NCBI GenBank assembly: GCA_934133005.1
Contig: CAKPAI010000001.1
Location: forward strand, 186,001 to 250,000
Direction: 5' to 3'
Origin: an uncultured Clostridia bacterium
Lineage (GTDB): Bacteria > Bacillota > Clostridia > TANB77 > CAG-508
DNA length: 64,000 nt
The notes under the pieces were generated by a model, which saw only the letters and a list, made by a program, of their open reading frames with translations, was not told the DNA's origin and did no database searches. Position 1 is the stretch's first letter. Every line of letters starts with the position of its first letter. A program made the translations under genes and the position numbers. Positions 55,289 to 63,180 of the stretch are shown piece by piece.

Positions 55289-56314
55289 TTATTTTTCTAA
55301 GTTCTTTCTTCTTAACTGTCCACATGCTGCATCAATATCAGAGCCAAGCTCTCTTCGAATAGTTGCAACAATTCCATGGTCATTTAGATAATCTCTAAAT
55401 TTTATAATATTTTCATTTGAACTTTTTGTATATTTTCCATTTTCAATTTTATTTATTGGGATTAAATTAACATGACAAAGCATTCCCTTTAAAAGTGACA
55501 CAAGTTCCTTTGCATCTTCTAAATTGTCATTACTATCTTTTGCCAGCGCATATTCAAAAGAAATTCTTTTGTTAGTTTTAGCAATATAATCTCTACATGC
55601 TTGCATAAGCGTATCTATATTATATGCATTATTTACAGGCATCATACTAGATCTTTTTTCGTCGTTACTAGCATGCAATGAAACAGACAATGTACACTGT
55701 ATATTTTCATTTGCCAAATCATATATTCTAGGTACTAATCCACTAGTAGATACACTAATATGTCTTGCCCCTATATTCAATCCTTTAGGATTATTTAATA
55801 TTCTAATCGCTTTTATTACGTTCTCAAAATTATCTAGTGGTTCACCAATTCCCATGAATACTACATTTGATATTTTATCTCCAGTATCTTGCTCTACTGC
55901 AAGTATTTGCTCAACTATTTCTCCTGCTGTTAAACTTCTTATAAATGGTATCCCAGTTGATGCACAAAACTTACATCCCATTTTACAACCAACTTGTGAT
56001 GAAACACATATTGATTTTCCATAATGGTATTCCATTAAAACTGATTCTATTGCATTTCCATCTAGAATATCAAACAAATATTTTTTGGTTCCATCTTTAG
56101 ATTCAAGTTTTCTTAGTATTTCAAAATTACATATTGTATAATTTTGTTTCAATTTTTCTCTTAATTCTAAAGAAAGATTTGTCATTTCTGAAAAATCTTT
56201 TACTTTTTCTTGATAAAGCCATTTAAATATTTGTTCTGCCCTAAATCCTTTTTCTCCTATTGAAATGAGTTCCTGCTTTAGTTCATCTAAATCGTAATCT
56301 TTAATATTTTTCAT
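55289..56314 (-). CDS. rlmN: dual-specificity rRNA/tRNA adenine C2-methyltransferase RlmN
   Basis: 341 residues, radical SAM. The cluster motif CxxxCxxC is CKMGCKFCAST (about 107-117). FMGIGEPLDNFENV and ISVSTSGLVPRI are conserved; the C-terminal CGQL holds the resolving Cys. It methylates A2503 of 23S rRNA and A37 of some tRNAs. Gene order rlmN-prpC-prkC-rsgA-rpe is typical. Confidence 0.97.
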   Translation of the reverse strand: MKNIKDYDLDELKQELISIGEKGFRAEQIFKWLYQEKVKDFSEMTNLSLELREKLKQNYTICNFEILRKLESKDGTKKYLFDILDGNAIESVLMEYHYGKSICVSSQVGCKMGCKFCASTGIPFIRSLTAGEIVEQILAVEQDTGDKISNVVFMGIGEPLDNFENVIKAIRILNNPKGLNIGARHISVSTSGLVPRIYDLANENIQCTLSVSLHASNDEKRSSMMPVNNAYNIDTLMQACRDYIAKTNKRISFEYALAKDSNDNLEDAKELVSLLKGMLCHVNLIPINKIENGKYTKSSNENIIKFRDYLNDHGIVATIRRELGSDIDAACGQLRRKNLEK

Positions 56315-56363
56315 AAATTATTATCTTATAAACTCCTATCAATTCTACTTTATCATTGTACTA

Positions 56364-56400
56364 AAAAAGACAACAAATATCAAGTATATTCATTGTCTTT
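56364..56400 (-). terminator. terminator of the RHH gene
   Basis: Arms AAAGACAA (56366-56373) and TTGTCTTT (56393-56400), with TTTTTT on the minus strand. Confidence 0.7.
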
Positions 56401-56411
56401 ATTCAAAATAT

Positions 56412-56774
56412 TTATACATTTATAATATTTTTCTCTCTACTTTCTCTTTCTTCTTCTAATAAAGCGTTTCTTATTGCAATATTTACAAGTAAATTTATTG
56501 ATAATCTATATTTAGCTTTTAAGTCAGCCAATTTATCTATTAGACTTTCTTTTATACAAAAAGATCTTGTTACACATAATGCATTTTTTCTTTGGTATAT
56601 TACAATATTTTCTTTTTTTACTAAGTCTTCTATTGCTGAATTTACAAGTTTATTTATAGATGCCATGTAAACGTCATTCGACAATCTAGTTAGCTCATTG
56701 TATAATTCTTCATCAATACTTAATGTCTTATCTGCGAATTTTTCTTTCTTATCAAACTTATTGAAACAACTCAT
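56412..56774 (-). CDS. double ribbon-helix-helix-like protein
   Basis: 120 residues from the ATG at 56774 (AAAGGTGGT upstream); longer in-frame starts lack a ribosome binding site. Two similar halves of the CopG/Arc type: KTLSIDEELYNELTRLSNDV then NKLVNSAIEDL, and RSFCIKESLIDKLADLKAKY then NLLVNIAIRNAL. Each half looks like beta-helix-helix, so one chain could form the usual RHH dimer. It is divergent from the reverse-transcriptase operon and may repress it; that is inference. Confidence 0.7.
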   Translation of the reverse strand: MSCFNKFDKKEKFADKTLSIDEELYNELTRLSNDVYMASINKLVNSAIEDLVKKENIVIYQRKNALCVTRSFCIKESLIDKLADLKAKYRLSINLLVNIAIRNALLEEERESREKNIINV

Positions 56775-56862
56775 TTCTACCACCTTTCGACATTCATTAT
56801 ATATTGATACGCAAATAATTTTAACCACCATTTTTAGTTGTTTTTTTAACTATTCATAGTGA

Positions 56863-56891
56863 TTCTCATTTTGTTTAAAAATTTATATAAT
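56863..56891 (+). promoter_or_regulatory. candidate promoter of the MutS-I/Avd/RT operon
   Basis: The -35 is TTCTCA (56863-56868), the spacer 17 nt, and the -10 TATAAT (56886-56891). It leaves a leader of about 97 nt before the first gene, long enough for an RNA element, though none is recognised. Confidence 0.45.
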
Positions 56892-56994
56892 GCAAAATGT
56901 AAAATTTTGTAAATATATATGTCGTTTTTTAGCGATATTTATAGTATTGCAAGTTTTATTTAAAAATAATATTTTGAAAGGTGAAAGTAACATT

Positions 56995-57426
56995 ATGAGT
57001 GAGCTATATAAAAAATATGTATCTTTAAAAGTTCAAGATTGTAGCAAATATTATTTATTTAAAAACGGTTTTTTCTATATTTTCTTAGATGAGGATGCAA
57101 AAACTATGTCAAATATCTTGCATTTAAAACTTGGAAATCTAAATACTTCAATTGTAAAATGTGGTTTTCCAGAAACTTCTCTAAACAAATATTTATCCTA
57201 TTTAAAATCACTTAACTACGATATAAGTGTTGTCCCTTCTTCTGAATCTACTGCATTTCCAACTTCTAATGAATATTTAACTTTTTCGTCTTTAAAGAAA
57301 CTCTCTATTGAATTTTGTTCAATAGATGTTGATAACTTGTCAATTAGTGAAGCTTTTGATACTATCACAAACTTTCAAAGGCAAATAAATATTTTACTGG
57401 AAAATGAGGTTAGAAATAATGAATAA
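56995..57426 (+). CDS. stand-alone MutS domain I-like protein
   Basis: 143 residues from the ATG at 56995, with AAAGGTGA 9 nt upstream; an in-frame ATG at 56890 has none. Residues 1-77 align with the mismatch-recognition domain I of MutS: LYKKYVSLKVQDCSKYYLFK, then FDEDAK-like LDEDAKTMSNIL, KCGFPETSLNKYLSYLKSLNYDIS. In MutS this position carries F-x-E, where Phe wedges into the mismatch; here it is F26-F27-Y28, so the Glu is missing. No MutS ATPase or clamp domains follow; residues 80-143 are unassigned. First gene of a three-gene operon with Avd-like and RT genes. Function unknown; nucleic-acid binding is the natural guess. Confidence 0.7.
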   Translation: MSELYKKYVSLKVQDCSKYYLFKNGFFYIFLDEDAKTMSNILHLKLGNLNTSIVKCGFPETSLNKYLSYLKSLNYDISVVPSSESTAFPTSNEYLTFSSLKKLSIEFCSIDVDNLSISEAFDTITNFQRQINILLENEVRNNE

Positions 57427-57778
57427 AGTCAATACTAGTTTAATAATATATCAAAAATACTTGGAATTAGTTTTCTATACTAATGATTTAGTAAGAAAAT
57501 TTCCTAAATGTGAAAATTTTGCATTATCTGCAGAAATAAAAAGTTCTCTCTATGATGGTCTTAGGGCTTTAATGTATGCTGTAAAATCCTACAATAAACA
57601 AGATAAATTAAAATATCTTGGTGAATTAGATATTAATTTAGATCTTTTAAAAATACATAGCCGTATCTCTTATAAATATAAGTATATTTCTTTACAGAAT
57701 TATGAAACATGGTGTAAGCACTTAACTGACATTTGTAATATGTTAGGAGGTTGGGTAAATTCATGTCAAAAAAGATAA
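57419..57778 (+). CDS. Avd-type four-helix-bundle protein
   Basis: 119 residues from the ATG at 57419 (GAGG 9 nt upstream; an ATG at 57404 is possible). Its coding frame overlaps the previous gene by 8 nt. The helical pattern, RKFPKCENFALSAEIKSSLYDG, NKQDKLKYLGELDINLDLLKI and the C-terminal MLGGW (residues 108-112), match Avd, the accessory protein of diversity-generating retroelements. In those systems Avd forms a pentamer that binds the RT and the template RNA. It is basic enough to bind nucleic acid. The family call is strong; its role here is inferred. Confidence 0.85.
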   Translation: MNKVNTSLIIYQKYLELVFYTNDLVRKFPKCENFALSAEIKSSLYDGLRALMYAVKSYNKQDKLKYLGELDINLDLLKIHSRISYKYKYISLQNYETWCKHLTDICNMLGGWVNSCQKR

Positions 57779-58860
57779 GAAATTGCTTTTATAAGAATTT
57801 AACTTTTGATAAATTATTGCAAGCTCATTTACGTGCTAGAAAGCATAAAACATATAAATCAGAACTAATAAATTTTGAAATAAACTTAGAAAACAATTTA
57901 ATAAATTTAAAACATAAGATTGAAAATGGCACATATAGAGTCGGAAAATATCATAGTTTTAAAGTTTATGAACCTAAAGAACGTGTTATAAAAGCTCTTC
58001 CCTATGTTGACAGGATTGTTCATCAGTGGTATGTTGAGGAATTTATTAAACCTTATATTATGCCTAAATTTATCTTCCAGACATTTGCTTGCATTCCAGA
58101 TAGAGGAACACATAAGGCTGTAGAACAAGTTCAAAACTATATGCGTGAATTCAAACGCAATTATGGTGATTTTTGGGTTTTAAAATGTGATGTGCGAAAG
58201 TTTTTTTATAGCATTGATCCATATGTACTTATGAATATACTAGAAGAAAAATATATTGCTGACCCCTATCTTCTTTCATTTACGCATACCTTGATATTTG
58301 ATAGTAGAGATCCAGAAGACGTTATCGGTATTCCTATTGGTAATTATACAAGTCAGTTTTTTGCTAATATATACCTTAATGAACTTGATCAATATGTAAA
58401 ACGCAGTTTACACATAAAATATTATGTACGATATATGGATGACTTTATTTTGCTTTGCAAGTCTAAAAATGATTGTATCGCTTTGTTAAATAAAATTTCT
58501 AATTTTTTGAAAAGTTATTTACATTTAGATTTAAATCACAAGTCTAGATATTATCCTTATGCAATGGGTGTGAATTTTTGTGGATATAGAATTTTTACTA
58601 CTCATAAATTACTTAGAAAAAGCTCTAAAGAAAAAATAAAAAAGAATTTAAAAAAATGGAATCATGAATTTAACAAACGTACTATTAATTTAGATTTAGC
58701 TATGCAATCGCTTAATTCTTGGATTGGACACGTTGACCATTGTAATGGATATAGATTAAAAACTAAAGTATTAAATAATTGTAATTTTTTAATAAACGCT
58801 AAATATTATTCGGAATTAGAACGATATTTAACTAATGCAATCGAGCAAGATTCATCTTAA
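57763..58860 (+). CDS. DGR-type reverse transcriptase
   Basis: 365 residues from the ATG at 57763 (AGGAGGT 11 nt upstream); overlaps the Avd-like gene by 16 nt. Motif A is LKCDVRKFFYSID with catalytic D143. The block IPIGNYTSQFFANIYL (about 190-205) is the IGxxxSQ motif of DGR reverse transcriptases, where group II intron enzymes have QGxxxSP. Motif D-box YVRYMDDF has catalytic D226-D227. CIPDRGTHKAVEQVQ is also DGR-like. It lacks the maturase, endonuclease and protease parts of other RTs. The usual adenine-mutagenic template and target are not seen. Confidence 0.92.
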   Translation: MSKKIRNCFYKNLTFDKLLQAHLRARKHKTYKSELINFEINLENNLINLKHKIENGTYRVGKYHSFKVYEPKERVIKALPYVDRIVHQWYVEEFIKPYIMPKFIFQTFACIPDRGTHKAVEQVQNYMREFKRNYGDFWVLKCDVRKFFYSIDPYVLMNILEEKYIADPYLLSFTHTLIFDSRDPEDVIGIPIGNYTSQFFANIYLNELDQYVKRSLHIKYYVRYMDDFILLCKSKNDCIALLNKISNFLKSYLHLDLNHKSRYYPYAMGVNFCGYRIFTTHKLLRKSSKEKIKKNLKKWNHEFNKRTINLDLAMQSLNSWIGHVDHCNGYRLKTKVLNNCNFLINAKYYSELERYLTNAIEQDSS

Positions 58861-58898
58861 AATAAATAATTTCTGCATATTAAATTATTATTTCGCGC

Positions 58899-58936
58899 AC
58901 TGGTGATAAATTTTTTATATCACCAGTTATTTTTTT
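58899..58936 (+). terminator. terminator of the RT operon
   Basis: A perfect 10-bp stem, ACTGGTGATA (58899-58908) and TATCACCAGT (58918-58927), followed by TTATTTTTTT. It ends 39 nt after the RT stop, leaving no room for a template repeat between them. Confidence 0.9.
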
Positions 58937-59068
58937 GTATAATTTTCTCTTCATTGGTGTATTATAACTAATAATATGTTAATTTCAAAAAACAATTTAA
59001 TTATTTTAGGTCACTTTTTCTTTTTTCTTCTTAATGGTAAAATTATTACGGAAAGTAGGTAAATAAAA

Positions 59069-59407
59069 TTGCAAGTAACAAATCAAGATATTTTAAATAT
59101 ATTAGGTTTACAAGTAAAAAAAGCCAGAAGAAAACAAGGTTACACTCAAGAATTTGTAGCAGAGAGCATTGGTGTATCTATTGATTTACTTCGTAATATA
59201 GAAAATGGACGAAACATTGGAAGTATTCCAACAATAATAAATATTTGTAATTTCTTAAAAGTTTCTCCAAATACTTTATTTGAAGAGGTTTTAGATTTCA
59301 AAGAAGAAACATTAGATACAAATCTTTTAAACTTAATATCTAATTTATCAAAAAAGGATAAAAAAATATTACGAGATGTTATTATTCATTTAGATAAAAA
59401 TTATTAA
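59069..59407 (+). CDS. Xre-family HTH regulator
   Basis: 112 residues from a TTG at 59069 with AGGT 8 nt upstream. A Cro/C1 HTH, KARRKQGYTQEFVAESIGVS and LLRNIENGRNIGSIPTIINI (about 15-62), is followed by a helical C-terminal part (about 75-112). It is separated from the RT operon by a terminator, so it is its own unit. It could regulate the island or be unrelated. Confidence 0.85.
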   Translation: MQVTNQDILNILGLQVKKARRKQGYTQEFVAESIGVSIDLLRNIENGRNIGSIPTIINICNFLKVSPNTLFEEVLDFKEETLDTNLLNLISNLSKKDKKILRDVIIHLDKNY

Positions 59408-59445
59408 ACGTTATAAATTCTTTCAAATTTATAACGTTTATTTTT
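59405..59445. terminator. bidirectional terminator
   Basis: A 15-bp hairpin, TAAACGTTATAAATT and AATTTATAACGTTTA, overlapping the Xre stop codon, followed by Ts on the plus strand. Confidence 0.88.
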
Positions 59446-59446
59446 A

Positions 59447-59677
59447 TTATATCTTAGAATTTAATATTCTTACTTCTTTTGCTATGGTTTCATTTTGCAT
59501 TTCTAGTATTTCATAGTTCTCTACTATTTTATTGATTCTCTGCATAATTATTTTATTCTTTTGTTCTAACTTTTCTAAAATATTTCTTTCAAATTCTTTT
59601 TGTTCTTTTAGTATTTCATTTACTTTTATATTTATATCTTCGATTACTTCTACAGACGTTTTTTCTTCATTTTTCAT
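59447..59677 (-). CDS. 76-residue coiled-coil protein
   Basis: A single predicted coiled coil (NEILKEQKEFERNILEKLEQ and onward) with many Glu/Lys/Ile and no signal or membrane segment. The ATG at 59677 has GCAGGTGG 4 nt upstream, close but plausible. It resembles short coiled-coil ORFs near Xre genes on mobile elements. Function unknown. Confidence 0.6.
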   Translation of the reverse strand: MKNEEKTSVEVIEDINIKVNEILKEQKEFERNILEKLEQKNKIIMQRINKIVENYEILEMQNETIAKEVRILNSKI

Positions 59678-59726
59678 AAAACCACCTGCTTTCGTAAATT
59701 TTTATTATATAAATAACTTTTATCTA

Positions 59727-61511
59727 TTACTCTTTTTCAGTAATGTCTTCTTCTTTAATTTTTATATGAACATCATCTAATTGTTTTTTATCTACCCTAC
59801 TTGGTGCATTCATCATAGCATCACGAGCTTTTTTGTTCTTAGGGAATGCTATTACTTCTCTTATGTTTTGAGAATCAGCAATTAGCATTACCATTCTATC
59901 AAGTCCAGGAGCAGCACCTGCATGTGGTGGTGTTCCATATTTGAATGCTTTGTATAAAGCTCCAAATCTTTCTTCAACAGTTTTTTCATCGTATCCTGCA
60001 ATTTCAAATGCTTTTACCATTAATTTTGGATCATGATTTCTTACTGCACCTGATGCCATTTCATAACCATTACATACTAAGTCATATTGGTATGCTAAGA
60101 TGTCTAATGGATCTTTGTTTTCTAAAGCTTCTAATCCACCTTGTGGCATTGAAAATGGATTATGATTAAAGTCTATTTTTTGTTCATCCTCATTGTATTC
60201 ATACATCGGGAAATCTACTATAAAACAGAATCTGTATACATTTTTTTCTAATAAATCTAGTCTATTTCCAAGTTCAATTCTTACTTGTCCTGCTATTTTT
60301 TGAGCTTGTTCAAATTTATCTGCTATAAAGAATATGCTATCCCCTGCTTTTACTCCAAATTTGTTTATTAGCCCTTCTAATACTTCATCTGTAATGAATT
60401 TTGCAATTCCACCTTGAGGAACATTTCCTTCTTCAATTTTTACCCAAGCAAGGCCTTTTGCTCCAACTTCATCTACTGCATAAGTTGTCATATTATCAAA
60501 GAATTTTCTTCCTTGAGTAGCACCATTTGGTACAACTATAGCCTTTATTGTTTTATCTTTAAATGCATTGAATTCAGTATTTTTGAATATTTCAGTGACA
60601 TCTTGAATTATTAATGGATTTCTTAAATCAGGTTTATCACTTCCGTATTTTTCCATAGCTTCTCTATATGGAATTCTTACAAATGGAGCTTCATCAACCT
60701 TCCAATTTGTATGAGTTTTAAATACTGTTGGTATTAATTCTTCAATAACCTTAAATACATCTTCTTGTGTACTAAATGCCATTTCAAAATCAACTTGGTA
60801 AAATTCACCTGGAGCTCTATCTGCTCTAGGGTCTTCATCTCTAAAGCATGGTGCTATTTGATAATATTTATCAAAACCTGAAATCATTAATAATTGCTTA
60901 AATTGTTGTGGAGCTTGTGGCAAAGCATAAAACTCCCCTGGATGCAATCTGCTTGGTACTAAAAAGTCCCTTGCTCCTTCTGGTGAAGAATTCGCAAGTA
61001 TTGGTGTTTGAATTTCAGCAAAGCCCATTTCATCCATTTTATTTCTTATTGTTTTCATTATTTTAGAACGAAGTAAAATATTGTTATGTATTTTTTCATT
61101 TCTTAAGTCCAAGAATCTGTATTCTAGTCTTAAGTCTTCTCTTACTTGGCTGATATCTACCTTTTCTGAGTTTATTTCAAATGGTAATTCTCTTTCACAG
61201 CTTCCAAGTAATACTATTTTTTGTGCTTCTATTTCTATATCACCTGTAGGAATTTTAGAATTTTTGCTGTATCTTTCTACAACTTTACCTTCCACAGAAA
61301 TTGCACACTCTGTGCATAGTTCATTTGCTTGGTTTTTAAGTTCATCTGTTGAAAGTACTATTTGAGTTATTCCATATTGATCTCTTAAATCAATAAATGT
61401 CATTCCGCCTAGATTTCTAATTCTTTGTATCCAACCAGCAAGTTTTACTACTTGGCCTACATTTTCAATTCTTAATTCACCACAATTATTTGTTCTATAT
61501 TCGTTTGCCAT
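59727..61511 (-). CDS. aspS: aspartyl-tRNA synthetase
   Basis: 594 residues, the bacterial-type AspRS length. An N-terminal OB anticodon domain (about 1-105), class II motif 1 and 2 (FRDEDPRADRAPGEFYQVDFE), the GAD insertion (about 280-425) and motif 3 GLDRMVMLIA. It charges tRNA-Asp. With asnS next to it, it is probably Asp-specific. The ribosome binding site is TTAGGAGG. The leader is about 100 nt. Confidence 0.97.
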   Translation of the reverse strand: MANEYRTNNCGELRIENVGQVVKLAGWIQRIRNLGGMTFIDLRDQYGITQIVLSTDELKNQANELCTECAISVEGKVVERYSKNSKIPTGDIEIEAQKIVLLGSCERELPFEINSEKVDISQVREDLRLEYRFLDLRNEKIHNNILLRSKIMKTIRNKMDEMGFAEIQTPILANSSPEGARDFLVPSRLHPGEFYALPQAPQQFKQLLMISGFDKYYQIAPCFRDEDPRADRAPGEFYQVDFEMAFSTQEDVFKVIEELIPTVFKTHTNWKVDEAPFVRIPYREAMEKYGSDKPDLRNPLIIQDVTEIFKNTEFNAFKDKTIKAIVVPNGATQGRKFFDNMTTYAVDEVGAKGLAWVKIEEGNVPQGGIAKFITDEVLEGLINKFGVKAGDSIFFIADKFEQAQKIAGQVRIELGNRLDLLEKNVYRFCFIVDFPMYEYNEDEQKIDFNHNPFSMPQGGLEALENKDPLDILAYQYDLVCNGYEMASGAVRNHDPKLMVKAFEIAGYDEKTVEERFGALYKAFKYGTPPHAGAAPGLDRMVMLIADSQNIREVIAFPKNKKARDAMMNAPSRVDKKQLDDVHIKIKEEDITEKE

Positions 61512-61611
61512 TATATGCCTCCTAAATTCGTTTTAATTGCTTATATATAATACCACAAAATTACATAAAAAGCTATTTATTTTAGGTATTTTTAATTATT
61601 TGTCTTGCGAT

Positions 61612-61640
61612 ATTGTATCAAACATTTGTTCTTTTGTCAA
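61612..61640 (-). promoter_or_regulatory. promoter of aspS
   Basis: The -35 is TTGACA (61635-61640), the spacer 17 nt, and the -10 TACAAT (61612-61617) with an extended TG. Confidence 0.75.
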
Positions 61641-61668
61641 CAAAAAAGTGTAAAAAAGCGGGTAAATA

Positions 61669-61697
61669 TTGATTTTTTTAGGATTCCGGAGTATAAT
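61669..61697 (+). promoter_or_regulatory. promoter of asnS
   Basis: The -35 is TTGATT (61669-61674), the spacer 17 nt, and the -10 TATAAT (61692-61697). Confidence 0.8.
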
Positions 61698-61741
61698 TTC
61701 ATTAAAAATATACGAAAACATAAAAGAAAGTAGGTAAATTT

Positions 61742-63130
61742 ATGGATAAAATTTCAATTAAAGATTTATATAAACATCAATCTGATTTTATAGATAATGA
61801 AGTTACAATCTCAGGTTGGGTTAGAACTGTTAGAGATTCTAAAACATTTGGCTTCATTGAATTAAATGATGGCTCATATTTTAATAATTTACAAATTGTT
61901 TTTAATAATGAACTTTCAAATTTTGAAGATATATGCAAACTTACAATCAGTTCTACAATTATAGCAACAGGAAAAATTATAAAAACTGAAAATGCAAAAC
62001 AACCATTTGAAATGCATGCAACTTCAATCGAAATATTCAATCTTTCTGATGCAGACTATCCGCTTCAAAAGAAAAGACATTCCTTTGAATATTTAAGAAC
62101 AGTTGCTCATCTTCGCCCTAGAACAAATACATTTTCTGCAGTATTCAGAATTAGAAGTGTTGCAGCATTTGCAATTCATGAATATTTCCAAAGCCATGGA
62201 TATGTTTATGTTCACACTCCTATAATTACTTGTGCCGACTGCGAAGGTTCTGCTGAAATGTTTAAATTAACTACTTTAAACTTAGATGAACCACTTCCTA
62301 AAAAAGATGGAAAAACAGATTTTTCTCAGGACTTATTTGGTAGAAAAGCTTATATCACAGGTTCTGGACAATTACATGGAGAAACTTTTGCAAGCTCATT
62401 CGGAAAAATATACACATTTGGTCCTACTCTTCGTAGCGAGGATTCAAACACAAAAACTCATGCAAACGAATTTTGGATGATCGAACCTGAAATATCTTTC
62501 TGTGACTTAGATGGACTTATGGATATTGAAGAAGATTTCATGAAATTTGTTGTAAAAGAAGTTCTTGATAAATGTCCTGAAGAAATTGATTTTTGTGATA
62601 AATTCATTCAAAACGAATTAAAAGAAAAATTAACAAAACTTTTAACTACTGATTTTGTTAGAATTGATCATCATGATGTTATAGATATTTTAAAAAAAGC
62701 TGACCGTGAATGGGAATTTAAACCAGATTATGGTGAAGATTTAGCAAAAGAGCATGAAAAATATATAACAGAATATTTTAATGGTCCAGTATTTGTAAAG
62801 AACTGGCCAAAAGATATAAAATCATACTATATGAAATTAAATCCAGATGGCCAAACTGTTGCAGGTGTTGACCTCGAAGTTCCTGGTGCTGGTGAAATTA
62901 TGGGTGGTTCTCAAAGAGAGGAAAACTATGATAAACTAGTTAAAAGAATGGATGAAATGGGAATTGCAAAAGAACCTTTATACTGGTATTTAGACCTAAG
63001 AAGATATGGTTCAAATATCCATTCAGGATTTGGTTTAGGATTTGAAAGACTTCTTATGTATATAACAGGTATGGAAAATATTAGAGATGTTATTCCTTAT
63101 CCTAGAACTCCAAATAACTGTGATTTCTAA
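61742..63130 (+). CDS. asnS: asparaginyl-tRNA synthetase
   Basis: 462 residues, class IIb. An N-terminal OB fold (about 15-105), then RTNTFSAVFRIRSVAAFAIHEYF (motif 1), FGPTLRSEDSNTKTHANEFWMIEPE (motif 2) and SGFGLGFERLLMYITG (motif 3). It charges tRNA-Asn directly. The ribosome binding site is AGAAAGTAGG. Divergent from aspS, with separate promoters. Terminated by a hairpin that also overlaps the end of toxN. Confidence 0.97.
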   Translation: MDKISIKDLYKHQSDFIDNEVTISGWVRTVRDSKTFGFIELNDGSYFNNLQIVFNNELSNFEDICKLTISSTIIATGKIIKTENAKQPFEMHATSIEIFNLSDADYPLQKKRHSFEYLRTVAHLRPRTNTFSAVFRIRSVAAFAIHEYFQSHGYVYVHTPIITCADCEGSAEMFKLTTLNLDEPLPKKDGKTDFSQDLFGRKAYITGSGQLHGETFASSFGKIYTFGPTLRSEDSNTKTHANEFWMIEPEISFCDLDGLMDIEEDFMKFVVKEVLDKCPEEIDFCDKFIQNELKEKLTKLLTTDFVRIDHHDVIDILKKADREWEFKPDYGEDLAKEHEKYITEYFNGPVFVKNWPKDIKSYYMKLNPDGQTVAGVDLEVPGAGEIMGGSQREENYDKLVKRMDEMGIAKEPLYWYLDLRRYGSNIHSGFGLGFERLLMYITGMENIRDVIPYPRTPNNCDF

Positions 63131-63145
63131 AATAGATATAAATTT

Positions 63146-63180
63146 AAGGGCTAATTAAATTTTAGCCCTTTATTTTTTTT
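63146..63180 (+). terminator. terminator of asnS
   Basis: Arms AAGGGCTAA (63146-63154) and TTAGCCCTT (63162-63170) with TTTTTTTT after. The right arm is also the last codons and stop of toxN on the other strand. Confidence 0.85.

Noticed and set aside
58861..59068. Template repeat (TR) of a diversity-generating retroelement after the RT
   Set aside because: The stretch holds a terminator and AT-rich DNA; I found no matching copy with adenine differences elsewhere in the window.
59051..61739. 14-nt identity GAAAGTAGGTAAAT before the Xre gene and before asnS as a shared operator
   Set aside because: Both copies cover the ribosome binding site just before the start codon, so the match is explained by translation signals.
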